Assembly (NCBI GenBank): GCA_024641705.1
Contig: JAHECO010000035.1
Span: 1-36,369 of the forward strand
From: Candidatus Kryptoniota bacterium
GTDB lineage: Bacteria > Bacteroidota > Ignavibacteria > Kryptoniales > JAKASW01
Reading direction: 5' to 3'
DNA length: 36,369 nucleotides
Numbering within the stretch: position 1 is the first letter of the stretch; each line of letters starts with the position of its first letter. The translations under genes and the position numbers were made by a program. A model generated the notes under the pieces. It saw only the letters and a program-made list of their open reading frames with translations. It had not been told where the DNA came from and searched no databases. Shown in pieces: positions 17,059 through 25,723 of this stretch.

Positions 17059-18283
17059 GTACTTTATTTTATCGGAATGGAACGAGAGCCTTTCGATGGC
17101 GCTTGCCGCGCTGCGTTCGAACAAGCTCCGCTCGAGCCTCACGCTGCTCGGCATCGTCGTAGGCGTCTTCTCCATCATCGCGGTGAATACGTCCATGAGA
17201 GTACTGCAGAGCTTCGTGGAATCGAAACTGAATTCAATGGGGTCGAACGTCTTCATGATCCGAAAGTTTCCGGCGTTCTTCACCGACTGGGACAAATACA
17301 GGAACCGGAAAGACATAACTTATGAACAGGCGTCGGAGCTGAAGGAGCGGGCGACGCTTGCGAAGAGCGTCGGTGTGCTCACCGGGACATGGGGCAAGAT
17401 CGTCAGGCATCGCGACGAAAAGACCAATCCGAATGTGAGTCTGCTGGGAGTTACCCCGGACATTTCCGCTGCGCGTAACGAGAAGATGGAGGAGGGTAGA
17501 GGGATCAGCGAGAGCGATGTGGAGACCAGCCGGCGCGTATGCGTCCTCGATCCGAACCTGTCGAAAGCGCTCTTCGTCCGGTCGGACCCGATCGGGGCTG
17601 AGGTGACCGTCGACGGCATAGGGTATACCGTCGTCGGGGTGATCGAGGACCAGGGGAACATGATCGGCCAGCAGCTCTACATGGAGGTCCCGATAACAAC
17701 CTTCTTCGGCCGGTACGGTAAAGAGAGAAGCATGAACATATACGTGCAGGCCGCATCGCAGGACGTGTTCGATGCCTCTGAGGAACAGGCGATCGGCATC
17801 CTCCGCGCGGTCAGAAAGGTGCCGCCCGGGAAGGAGAACGACTTCGACCTGATCTCCAACGCGTCCCTGGTGAGCCAGTTCAACGAGGTGACATATTACG
17901 TGAAGATAGGCGCGGTAGCCGTCAGCGCGATCGCGCTCCTCGCGGCGGGTGTCGGGATAATGAACATCATGCTCGTCGGCGTGACCGAGAGGACAAGGGA
18001 AATAGGGGTGAGAAAATCGGTCGGCGCCACGAGGAGAAACATCCTGATACAGTTCCTTCTCGAGGCTGTGGTGCTCTGCGAGGTGGGCGGGATAGCGGGG
18101 ATTTTGCTGGGGCTTCTCGGAGGCAACCTGGCAGCGATCCTTCTTCATCTCCAGGCAGTTTTCCCTGTCGACTGGGCCCTCATAGGCCTCATCGTCTGCT
18201 CGATCGTCGGCGTGGTTTTCGGCGTCTATCCTGCCTACAAGGCGGCAAGCGTCGATCCCATCGAGTCGTTAAGGTATGAGTGA
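17051..18283 (+). CDS. MacB-like ABC permease B2 (paralog of B1)
   Basis: A 410-residue permease if started at ATG 17051, overlapping the A2 stop. GAGG lies nine bases upstream. The N terminus MNRYFILSEWNESLSMALAALRS aligns directly with B1; a longer in-frame reading from 16964 would add 29 residues with no match in B1, so I rejected it. The periplasmic core (about residues 55-275) contains DKYRNRKDITYEQ, KTNPNVSLLGVTPDI and DGIGYTVVGVIED. The C-terminal helices carry AAGVGIMNIMLVGVTERTREIG and the ending IESLRYE. Compared with B1, a few residues before KYRNRK are missing (TDWDKYR against a longer glycine/tryptophan stretch). It is the last gene of the export operon and is followed by the repeat-rich gap at 18284-18407. 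Confidence 0.9.
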   Translation: MNRYFILSEWNESLSMALAALRSNKLRSSLTLLGIVVGVFSIIAVNTSMRVLQSFVESKLNSMGSNVFMIRKFPAFFTDWDKYRNRKDITYEQASELKERATLAKSVGVLTGTWGKIVRHRDEKTNPNVSLLGVTPDISAARNEKMEEGRGISESDVETSRRVCVLDPNLSKALFVRSDPIGAEVTVDGIGYTVVGVIEDQGNMIGQQLYMEVPITTFFGRYGKERSMNIYVQAASQDVFDASEEQAIGILRAVRKVPPGKENDFDLISNASLVSQFNEVTYYVKIGAVAVSAIALLAAGVGIMNIMLVGVTERTREIGVRKSVGATRRNILIQFLLEAVVLCEVGGIAGILLGLLGGNLAAILLHLQAVFPVDWALIGLIVCSIVGVVFGVYPAYKAASVDPIESLRYE

Positions 18284-18292
18284 GGCTGAAGT

Positions 18293-18396
18293 GGAATAAT
18301 GGAATGTTGGAATAATGGAAAAGGGGAATAATAGATTACCGGCCGGATTAGCGGCTAATCAGCCCCGTATCCAATAATCCATTACTCCATTAATCC
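18293..18396. repeat. 16-bp periodic repeat with large imperfect dyad
   Basis: Three units spaced 16 bases apart begin at 18293, 18309 and 18325, each starting GGAATAAT. The first arm, 18293-18319, is complementary to 18370-18396 at 21 of 27 positions by my count. Between the arms, GATTAG (18346-18351) and CTAATC (18355-18360) form a perfect 6-bp inner stem with a 3-base loop. The structure sits between convergent genes. It may end transcription from both sides, or it may be a mobile-repeat scar. Confidence 0.6.
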
Positions 18397-18407
18397 CTTC
18401 CGCTTCG

Positions 18408-20114
18408 TCACGCTTTCATCCTCAATCCCTTTTCTTCATACGAGAATATCCAGCCGACGATCTTGCCGGGCTCGATCTTCTCGAAATTACTCCAGTAGTC
18501 CTTGGTGTATATGAAGCGGGAACTCGAGTCGCCGACAGGGATCGGCTCGGTCATGCGGATGATCTCGTTGAAGCGCTCTTTCCAGTGCGCCATGTTTGAG
18601 ACGCGGAGGTCGACCCACCCGTCGTGAGCCCAGGCATCGATGGTTTTGTTGGTCGAGGGCAGAACATGGTCGCCCCTGAAAGGCGGGATCTTGATCTCTT
18701 CGCCGCGCAGAAGGCTCTTGCCGTCGGGAAGCAGAATGGGGATCCCGATCGATATTATTTCCGAACGCAGCTTGCCGTCTTTCCTGATCATTTTCAGAAG
18801 CGCGTTCGACATGTCTTCCGGACTTGCTTTCTCCACCCCGGCGAAGCTTCCGTACTCCCTGGAAAGCAGGTAGCTTTCGTACAGGAGTTTCGACAACCGC
18901 GGCGGGCCGAGGAGTTCGAAGGCGACGCTGTCGACCTTGTGCTCCTTTTCCAGTTCCTTCATCCGCGAGTAAGCGGAGTGGAACATATATCCGGCGCGGT
19001 ATGTCGGAGCAAGAGTGGCGTTGTCGAGGGCATTTATTATGTCGTGCCCTGTGTTGCCTCCCTTTATCTCGAAGATGACGTCTTCGGAAATCTCCTCGGG
19101 CGTGACGTACTCCATTTGCCCGGGCGTAGTTATTGCTTCGAACTCCCCGCGCGAAAAGAGGCCGTTCTCACCGGTGTCGACGAAGACTGAGCGTAAAGGC
19201 TCGTTTGTCATTTTCGTCTTCGCAGCCGTCTTAAGCTCCAAATGGTCGCCGATAGTGTAGGGATCGTCGGGCGAGCAGTCCTGGAGCATGATGGGCTTGC
19301 CTCTCTTCATGATCTCGCCGTAGCCGACGCGCTTCCAGGCGATCGCGGCCGTCGGCTTTATCTCTTTGGTGATGGGTGCGTCCGGTGTGCGCCCCATGAG
19401 AAACATGAGGAGTGTGTGCGCACCGGCAACAGCGGATTTGCTCAGCAGCACGCTGCTCGGTTTCTCCTCGCTGTGAGTGTACGGAATGTTGAGTCCCATG
19501 CCGCCGGTCCCGCTGGTCCCGATCTTCACGTATATCTTCGTCCCGGCGTCGTGCATGGACCTGTAGAGAAGCTGCACGTGCCTGATGAGCTGCGGTGTGT
19601 AAAGCGTGCAGAGGAGTCTCTCGACCGAATCGTAGAGGATGCTGTCTTTGCCTCCCTTCGCCTTGTCGAGTTCTTTCAGCAGGGCGCGGCTCGACTGAAA
19701 CTGGTCCTGGTAAGCGATCGCTGTCGCGGAGTTGATGCAATCGATGATGACTTCCGGCCGGTAATCGGTCAGCAGGTTGTATATCGTGCTGGCTTTGAGT
19801 GTTTCTTCGAAGAGTTCTCCGATCGTGTCCGAGATGAGTACCCTTCGTCGTTCGGAGTTGCCGAGGATTTCCTCGCGCTGCATGTCTTTGTACTCTTCAC
19901 GTACGAAAATATTCCCGTAGTACGGAACAAAAAAATCCGGATCGTGATCCGGATATTCATGTCTTAGTTGATTAACTGCATCGAGTGACTCTGATTTCAA
20001 AAGGGATGAGACGATAATCTTGTCCGGTTTCTCCGGCACAAGTTTACGGCAGATTGCTGAGCCCACCAAGCCCCATCCGCCCAGAACAAGGACTGTTCTT
20101 CCTTTGATCTCCAT
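18408..20114 (-). CDS. Large Rossmann-fold (SDR-like) protein of unknown function
   Basis: A 568-residue protein, the only clear minus-strand gene. The N terminus TVLVLGGWGLVGSAICRKL has the GxxGxxG dinucleotide-binding loop (residues 12-18), so NAD(P) binding is expected. Residues ~110-140 (YRPEVIIDCINSATAIAYQ) resemble the region before the SDR active site. KIGTSGTGGMGLNIPYTHSE and LLSKSAVAGAHTLLMF (about 200-240) look like a degenerate catalytic Ser/Tyr/Lys segment. The following ~300 residues match nothing I recognise and could form a substrate domain. There is no signal peptide or membrane helix, so it is cytosolic. Its promoter must lie in 20115-20301, shared with the divergent porin gene. 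The substrate is unknown. Confidence 0.75.
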   Translation of the reverse strand: MEIKGRTVLVLGGWGLVGSAICRKLVPEKPDKIIVSSLLKSESLDAVNQLRHEYPDHDPDFFVPYYGNIFVREEYKDMQREEILGNSERRRVLISDTIGELFEETLKASTIYNLLTDYRPEVIIDCINSATAIAYQDQFQSSRALLKELDKAKGGKDSILYDSVERLLCTLYTPQLIRHVQLLYRSMHDAGTKIYVKIGTSGTGGMGLNIPYTHSEEKPSSVLLSKSAVAGAHTLLMFLMGRTPDAPITKEIKPTAAIAWKRVGYGEIMKRGKPIMLQDCSPDDPYTIGDHLELKTAAKTKMTNEPLRSVFVDTGENGLFSRGEFEAITTPGQMEYVTPEEISEDVIFEIKGGNTGHDIINALDNATLAPTYRAGYMFHSAYSRMKELEKEHKVDSVAFELLGPPRLSKLLYESYLLSREYGSFAGVEKASPEDMSNALLKMIRKDGKLRSEIISIGIPILLPDGKSLLRGEEIKIPPFRGDHVLPSTNKTIDAWAHDGWVDLRVSNMAHWKERFNEIIRMTEPIPVGDSSSRFIYTKDYWSNFEKIEPGKIVGWIFSYEEKGLRMKA

Positions 20115-20238
20115 TGTGGGTTCCTTTCTTTAGGTGAAATCAAAATAATCCCCGGAAGGTGCCTGAACAAGTTCATAATCGATGCCTGGCGGCCTCGGAA
20201 GCTCTACCTGGGGGTGGAGGTTTCAACATTTTCCAGCA

Positions 20239-20267
20239 TTGGATTTATTTGCGACATCACTTAAAAT
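20239..20267 (+). promoter_or_regulatory. Candidate promoter of the FadL-like gene
   Basis: TTGGAT (20239-20244) and TAAAAT (20262-20267) are separated by 17 bases. The -10 element matches TATAAT at five of six positions, the -35 at three of six. It lies 35 bases before the start at 20302, with GGAGGT (about 20291-20296) in between. If the organism is Bacteroidota-like, its sigma factor may use other hexamers. Confidence 0.4.
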
Positions 20268-20301
20268 AGCGGCGTTAGTAAACCTAAAAAGGAGGTAGCC
20301 T

Positions 20302-21546
20302 GTGGCTTTTACGAAGAAGGTTGTGGCGCTGTTTGCGGTCGTCCTGTTCTCCGCATCCGCAGTATACGCGAGCGGCTATCAGTTAAACGAACATGGCGCA
20401 AGAGCGGTGGCGATGGGTGGCGCGTTCGTGGCAAGAGCCGATGACCCATCTGCGATCTTTTTCAACCCGGCGGGCCTGAGTTACGTTGAAGGATTCAACG
20501 TGATGGTGGGCGGCACTCTGATTTTGCCGAGCACGACTTTCACCGGACCTTATCCGAACAACACCGAATGGAAGATGAACTCTCTTACGTTCTTCCCGCC
20601 CAACGCGTACATAACCTACAACTTCGGCAACGGACTTGCCGCCGGCGTCGGTGTATATACGCCGGAAGGACTCGGCACCAGCTGGCCGAATGACTGGGTA
20701 GGGAGATTCCTCATCACTAAGATCAATCTGCAGTCGTTCAATATTAATCCCACCGTATCCTATGCATACAAGGATATTGTTTCCGTCGGCGTAGGTTTCG
20801 ATTACGCCCTCGGGAACGTCGTTCTTGAAAGGTACAACGCGACTCCGTTCAGCGATTCTCTTGGAAATCCGATAACGCCGTTCGTGCACATGGAAGGCAA
20901 CGGCAACGGCACCGGTTTCAATTTCGGCATCATGCTGAAGCCGATAGAGAACGTGTCGATCGGCTTCTCTTACAGAAGCAAGATCGATTTCAAATTGACG
21001 AGCGCGACTGCAACCTTCACCGGAGCCGGAGTCCTCGCCCCGTTGCTCCCCGGCGGATCGGTCTCCACGTCGCTTCCGTTTCCGGAGACATGGTACGCGG
21101 GCATAGCCTATAAGGGCGACAAGTATTCTGTGGAAGCGGACTACCAGTTTACGGGCTGGAGCGCTTACAACGAGCTCGACATCAATTTCGCGACACACAC
21201 CGAGTTGCAGCAGAATTCAGCGATCATCGGCAACTACAAGGACTCATATATCCTCAGGGTCGGCGGCGAGTATATGATTAACGATGTGTGGACTGCCCGT
21301 GCCGGTCTGTTCTACGACAAGAATCCGGTCCCGGACGCGTATCAATTGCCGGACCTGCCGGATGCAGACAGGATCGGCCTCAACGTCGGAGTCGGTGTCA
21401 ACGTGACAAAGAGTCTTTCCATCGACGCATCGTATATGTTCCTTCCTTTCAAGCAGAGGACGGTCACGACTTCCGCGTACGGGTTCAACGGAACTTACAA
21501 CACGACGGCAAATCTGCTCGGTATCGACCTGAGTTACAAGCTGTGA
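20302..21546 (+). CDS. OmpP1/FadL-family outer membrane transporter
   Basis: A 414-residue outer-membrane beta-barrel. The signal peptide is residues 1-23 (cleavage after VYA, before SGYQ). The mature N terminus SGYQLNEHGARAVAMGGAFVARADDPSAIFFNPAGLSY is the classic FadL hatch region (…A.A.D.S...FNPAGL). The rest alternates aromatic and polar residues as in barrel strands and ends in a terminal strand, LGIDLSYKL. FadL-type proteins let hydrophobic substrates such as long-chain fatty acids, alkanes or aromatics cross the outer membrane. The start is GTG 20302, about six bases after a strong AAGGAGGT. The gene is divergent from the Rossmann-fold gene and is followed 79 bases later by a lipoprotein hydrolase, which may release or process the transported lipids. 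Confidence 0.92.
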   Translation: MAFTKKVVALFAVVLFSASAVYASGYQLNEHGARAVAMGGAFVARADDPSAIFFNPAGLSYVEGFNVMVGGTLILPSTTFTGPYPNNTEWKMNSLTFFPPNAYITYNFGNGLAAGVGVYTPEGLGTSWPNDWVGRFLITKINLQSFNINPTVSYAYKDIVSVGVGFDYALGNVVLERYNATPFSDSLGNPITPFVHMEGNGNGTGFNFGIMLKPIENVSIGFSYRSKIDFKLTSATATFTGAGVLAPLLPGGSVSTSLPFPETWYAGIAYKGDKYSVEADYQFTGWSAYNELDINFATHTELQQNSAIIGNYKDSYILRVGGEYMINDVWTARAGLFYDKNPVPDAYQLPDLPDADRIGLNVGVGVNVTKSLSIDASYMFLPFKQRTVTTSAYGFNGTYNTTANLLGIDLSYKL

Positions 21547-21625
21547 TTCCGGCCATCCACATAGCGTGCGAAGAGCCGCTTTTCGGATGTCCCTTCGGAT
21601 CAACAAAAACAAAAGAGGATCGAAA

Positions 21626-23032
21626 ATGAAAAGTTTTGCTTCTAAAGCAGCAACCATCGCAGCCCTCGCCGTCGTCGCCTTCCTCGTCGCTTCGTGCGGC
21701 GATTTCAAGAAGTCGAGCGTGGTCAACGCCCCATCGAACGGCTCGGTGGACTTCTCGATGTATGTCTCGCTCGGCAACTCGCTGACGGCAGGCTACCAGA
21801 GCGGAGCCCTGTTCGAGTCCGCCCAGGAGTACAGCTTCCCGGCGGACATTGCCCGGCAGGCCGGTGTGGCCGATGCCAACTTCAAACAGCCGTTGATGGC
21901 CAACCCGGGGACCGGACAGATCATGTCGATAAAGAGCCTCGTGGGCCCGGTGATCGGCGAAGGGACCGCGACGATAATTCCTCCCGCCGACGCAGCAACG
22001 TTGATGAGGCCGTACAACAACCTCGGCATACCCGGGGCAGTCCTGTACGATATGATCGACACTACGAACTTCACAGCGAAAAGCACTGCGCGGGCTAACC
22101 CATTTTTCTCGCTTATACTGAGAAACGCGGCCTTCGGCAATAGCCCCGTCGCCCAGGCGCTCGCTCTCCACCCGACCTTCATGACGGTGTGGATCGGCGC
22201 GAACGACGTTCTCGGGTACGCGACTTCAGGCGGCGTTGTCGGGACGCAGGGACCCGGCTCGGGCCCGACCGACCCGACGATATGGGCCGGACTTTACAAT
22301 CAAATGATGAATGCCCTCCTGGCGGGCGCACCGAACGCGAAATTTGCCGTGGCTAATATCCCGGACGTCACTTCCATCCCGTTCTTCACCACCGTCCCGG
22401 ACAGCTTCCCGAACCCGGTAACGGGTAAGAACGTCGGAGCATTCATTGTTCAAAGACATGACGCCAGCGGGAATCTTTATGCCGGAACTATCAACGCAAA
22501 GACGGACTACATACTTCTCACCGCGATAGACTCTCTGAACGCCGGAGTCGGCGTACCGGTCGCAGCGGGCGGAACGGGCCGGCCTCTGCCAGATCAGTTC
22601 GTGCTCGACTCTCTGGAAGTTGCGAGGACTGAGGCGGCTATCGACGCCTACAACACGGCGATCGCGGCTTTTGCCAGCGCCCATTCCTCCCGGGTCGCGT
22701 TGGTCGATGCACACGCGCTGCTCAACGACTTCAACATGTATGGTTATCTCGGGCAGGGTGTTGATCTGACCAGCAGCTACATAACAGGAGGGTTCTTCGG
22801 ACTCGACGGAGTACATCCGACCTCTCAGGGTTATGCCTACGTGGCGAACGCGTTCATAAAGGCCATCAACAGCACATTCGGCGCGAACGTTCCGATGATG
22901 TCCATAGCCTCTGTCCCGAGCTCGATCGTTCTCGGAAAGACATCGCTGCAGAAAGCGCCCTGGCCGAACGTTCGATACTCCGCGTTGCAGCCCATGCTGA
23001 AGCTCCTCAGGAGCGCGAGCGTTTCTTACTAG
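21626..23032 (+). CDS. SGNH/GDSL-family hydrolase lipoprotein
   Basis: A 468-residue lipoprotein. The signal sequence ends in a lipobox, VAS-C, with the lipidated Cys at residue 24. Block I is SLGNSLTAGY with nucleophile Ser52 (GNSL in place of GDSL). Block III is VWIGANDVL (GxND), and block V is LDGVHPTSQGY, with the catalytic Asp and His. These are the SGNH esterase/lipase blocks in the right order. ATG 21626, with GAGG upstream, gives the clean lipoprotein signal; a longer reading from 21566 would add 20 residues before it and is unlikely. The protein is longer than a minimal SGNH domain, with large insertions between blocks (about residues 130-330). It probably cleaves esters at the outer membrane and supplies the neighbouring FadL-like channel. 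Its acyl substrate is unknown. Confidence 0.88.
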   Translation: MKSFASKAATIAALAVVAFLVASCGDFKKSSVVNAPSNGSVDFSMYVSLGNSLTAGYQSGALFESAQEYSFPADIARQAGVADANFKQPLMANPGTGQIMSIKSLVGPVIGEGTATIIPPADAATLMRPYNNLGIPGAVLYDMIDTTNFTAKSTARANPFFSLILRNAAFGNSPVAQALALHPTFMTVWIGANDVLGYATSGGVVGTQGPGSGPTDPTIWAGLYNQMMNALLAGAPNAKFAVANIPDVTSIPFFTTVPDSFPNPVTGKNVGAFIVQRHDASGNLYAGTINAKTDYILLTAIDSLNAGVGVPVAAGGTGRPLPDQFVLDSLEVARTEAAIDAYNTAIAAFASAHSSRVALVDAHALLNDFNMYGYLGQGVDLTSSYITGGFFGLDGVHPTSQGYAYVANAFIKAINSTFGANVPMMSIASVPSSIVLGKTSLQKAPWPNVRYSALQPMLKLLRSASVSY

Positions 23033-23079
23033 CGGACCACCTGCGGATATTCTTCGTCCTGTGGCGGAATGATTTCAAG

Positions 23080-23105
23080 GCCCCGTGTAAGCGGGGCTTT
23101 TTTTT
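23080..23105 (+). terminator. Rho-independent terminator after the lipoprotein gene
   Basis: GCCCCG (23080-23085) and CGGGGC (23092-23097) form a perfect 6-bp GC stem with a 6-base loop, followed by eight T (23098-23105). This is a textbook intrinsic terminator, ending the porin/lipoprotein unit before the zinc-ribbon gene. Confidence 0.9.
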
Positions 23106-23126
23106 CGTAAATTGGAGCACAAGCCT

Positions 23127-23423
23127 ATGGCAACCCAAATCTGTCCGAACTGTCAGTCGACAAACTTAAGGCTAAGCCGCACGCACGGCTTCAAGGAAGC
23201 TTTCCTTAAACTGTTCAAGCGCAAACCGTTCCGATGCAAAGACTGTGGCTGGCGCGGGATAATGTTCGCGCGGGAAAGCAAGGGAAGAAACGTTTCGAAG
23301 CAGAAAGCTTACGTGTTCGCGGCGGTTTTCTCCCTGGTCGTCCTTGTGCTCCTGGTGATCTTCAACCTCCGTCCGGAAGTAATTGAAAAAATAATAAGAC
23401 AATTTATCGGTGCCCCTAAATGA
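23127..23423 (+). CDS. Small zinc-ribbon protein with C-terminal membrane helix
   Basis: A 98-residue protein. CPNCQS near residues 6-11 and CKDCGW near 37-42 give two CxxC pairs that should bind one zinc ion. The segment between them is basic (KLFKRKPFR). Residues about 67-85 ([20 protein letters not shown]) form one membrane helix near the C terminus, so the zinc ribbon is probably cytosolic and tethered. ATG 23127 with GGAG nine bases upstream is preferred over an in-frame TTG at 23112. Its stop overlaps the purL start (ATGA, 23420-23423). Small proteins of this layout are common in this bacterial group but have no known function. A link to purine synthesis is not implied by the overlap alone. 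Confidence 0.7.
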   Translation: MATQICPNCQSTNLRLSRTHGFKEAFLKLFKRKPFRCKDCGWRGIMFARESKGRNVSKQKAYVFAAVFSLVVLVLLVIFNLRPEVIEKIIRQFIGAPK

Positions 23424-25675
23424 ACATAGAAGTGAGTCTGAAAGCAGCCCGGGAAATGGGGCTGACATCCGGAGAGTTTGATGAGATAAAGAAGATACTC
23501 GGCCGCGTGCCGACTTACACAGAGCTCGGAATCTTCTCGGTGATGTGGTCCGAACACGCGAGCTACAAGAACTCGATCCTGCAGATAAAGAAGCTTCCGA
23601 GGTCGGGAAAGAACCTCCTCGTAAGCGCGGGCGAGGAGAACGCGGGTCTGGTCGACATAGGCGACGGGCTCGCGGTCGCGTTCAAGATAGAGAGTCACAA
23701 CCACCCGAGCGCTGTCGAGCCGTACCAGGGCGCGGCTACGGGAGTCGGCGGGATATTGCGCGACATCTTCACGATGGGAGCCCGGCCGGTCGCCGCACTC
23801 GATTCCCTCCGATTCGGCAACCCGGACAACCCGCGCGTAAAATATCTCCTCGAAAATGTCGTGAGAGGAATTGCCGACTACGGCAACGCGTTCGGCGTTC
23901 CCACCGTCGCCGGCGAAATATATTTCGACGAATGTTACGATGAGAATCCTCTGGTCAATGCGATGGCCGTCGGCATCGTGCGGCACAACCGCGTCGCGAA
24001 GGCCGCTTCCACCGGGATCGGGAACCTCGTTATGATAGTCGGCTCCTCGACGGGACGCGACGGCATACACGGGGCCACTTTCGCGTCGGAAGACATCTCC
24101 GAGGCATCGGAGGCGAAGCGGCCGTCAGTTCAGGTGGGTGATCCTTTCACGGAGAAACTCCTCCTCGAAGCCACGCTCGAAGCGATAGAGGCCGGGGTCG
24201 TCGTCGGAATTCAGGACATGGGGGCGGCCGGCATCGCTTGCTCGACCTCCGAGATGAGCGCAAAAGGAAGCACCGGAATGGACGTCGATCTAGATCTCGT
24301 CCCGCTGCGCGAGGCCGACATGTCCGCGTACGAGATAATGCTGTCGGAATCGCAGGAGCGGATGCTTGTCATCGTGAAGCCGGAAGATGAAAAGGCGATA
24401 AAGAAGATTTTCACGAAGTGGGACCTGAACGCCGAAGTGGTCGGGAAGGTGACCGGCGACGGGATCCTCCGCATCAGGCGGTTCGGTAAGGTCGAAGCCG
24501 AGATACCCTCCAAGACACTCGCCCTCGGAGAGGGAGCTCCCGTGTACGTCAGGGAAAGCAGGCGGCCGGAGTATCTCGACAAGCTCGCAGAGTTGGACCC
24601 TGGGACGCTTAAGGAGCCGGGAGATTACGGCGACGCATTGAAGAAGCTCATCTCCTCACCGAACATAGCCGCGAAGAACTACGTCTTCGAGCAGTACGAC
24701 TACATGGTCGGGACGAACACCGTCGTTCTGCCCGGTGAAGGCGACGCGGCCGTGATACGCCTTGAGAGGTGGGCGAAAAGCGAAGAAGGGAAGAGGCGCG
24801 GACTCGTCGTCAAGACGGACTGCAACGCCCGTTATGTTTACCTAGATCCCAAAACGGGCGGCGAACATGCCGTCGTGGAAGCCGCGCGCAACATCGCCTG
24901 CATGGGCGGAAAGCCGGTGGCGATAACGAATTGCCTCAACTTCGGCAACCCGTATAAACCTGAAGTGTACTACCAGTTCGAGAAGGCCGTCGAAGGCATC
25001 GCTAAGGCCTGTACCGAGCTTGAAACCCCCGTCACCGGCGGCAACGTCAGTTTCTACAACGAGAGCCCGAACAGGACCGTCTATCCCACCCCGGTAATCG
25101 GAATGCTGGGTGTGATAGACGATGTATCGAAGTCGCTGCGCGCTTCCTTCGTGAAGGAGAACGACCTGATTGCGGTTATCGGTACCGAGAGCAACGAGCT
25201 CGGAGGGAGCGAATACCTCCGTGTCATACACGGTATTGTCGGTGGGAAAGTTCCCGCCGTCGACTACGAGTATGAGAAGCGGCTGCACTCTTTCCTCCGC
25301 GAGTGTGCGGGCTCCGGTTTGCTCAACTCCGCCCACGACGTTTCCGAAGGCGGCCTTGCCGTCACACTGGCAGAGTGCTGTGTCCTCAACCGGGAGAATT
25401 TGCTCGGCGCGAAGATCGCGATGGATTTCTCGATGAGGAAGGATTTTGTCCTCTTCGGCGAAGGGGGCGGGAGGGTTGTGATTACGTACGACCACGAGAA
25501 GGCCGACGACGTCCCGGCGTTTGCCAAATCTCTCAAGCTCCCGATAGAAGTGATCGGCGTGGTTTCGGGAGACAAACTGCAAATCAACGAAACAATCCTC
25601 GTCGACGTCAACGAACTTTCGGCACTGTATTACGGAATACTTCCGTCAAAATTTGCCACATCGCTGGCTGTATGA
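23420..25675 (+). CDS. purL: Phosphoribosylformylglycinamidine synthase subunit PurL
   Basis: A 751-residue enzyme of the small PurL class (partner of PurS and PurQ), the ATP-dependent amidation step of de novo purine synthesis. The N-terminal region has [14 protein letters not shown] with the conserved catalytic His. Next come [28 protein letters not shown], then [15 protein letters not shown] and [16 protein letters not shown]. The second half of the pseudo-repeat has [29 protein letters not shown] and [12 protein letters not shown], and ends with [17 protein letters not shown]. Length and motifs are complete. The start overlaps the zinc-ribbon stop; no clear ribosome site is present, so translation is probably coupled. 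purQ and purS are not nearby. Confidence 0.95.
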   Translation: MNIEVSLKAAREMGLTSGEFDEIKKILGRVPTYTELGIFSVMWSEHASYKNSILQIKKLPRSGKNLLVSAGEENAGLVDIGDGLAVAFKIESHNHPSAVEPYQGAATGVGGILRDIFTMGARPVAALDSLRFGNPDNPRVKYLLENVVRGIADYGNAFGVPTVAGEIYFDECYDENPLVNAMAVGIVRHNRVAKAASTGIGNLVMIVGSSTGRDGIHGATFASEDISEASEAKRPSVQVGDPFTEKLLLEATLEAIEAGVVVGIQDMGAAGIACSTSEMSAKGSTGMDVDLDLVPLREADMSAYEIMLSESQERMLVIVKPEDEKAIKKIFTKWDLNAEVVGKVTGDGILRIRRFGKVEAEIPSKTLALGEGAPVYVRESRRPEYLDKLAELDPGTLKEPGDYGDALKKLISSPNIAAKNYVFEQYDYMVGTNTVVLPGEGDAAVIRLERWAKSEEGKRRGLVVKTDCNARYVYLDPKTGGEHAVVEAARNIACMGGKPVAITNCLNFGNPYKPEVYYQFEKAVEGIAKACTELETPVTGGNVSFYNESPNRTVYPTPVIGMLGVIDDVSKSLRASFVKENDLIAVIGTESNELGGSEYLRVIHGIVGGKVPAVDYEYEKRLHSFLRECAGSGLLNSAHDVSEGGLAVTLAECCVLNRENLLGAKIAMDFSMRKDFVLFGEGGGRVVITYDHEKADDVPAFAKSLKLPIEVIGVVSGDKLQINETILVDVNELSALYYGILPSKFATSLAV

Positions 25676-25723
25676 CGACGAGATTTCTCGACGGGGTCCA
25701 CATCTAGGAGAAGTGCGCGGGAA

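Noticed and set aside
18293-18340. CRISPR-like periodic repeat
   Set aside because: The unit is only 16 bases with no spacers of unique sequence and no cas genes; it is a short tandem repeat with dyad.
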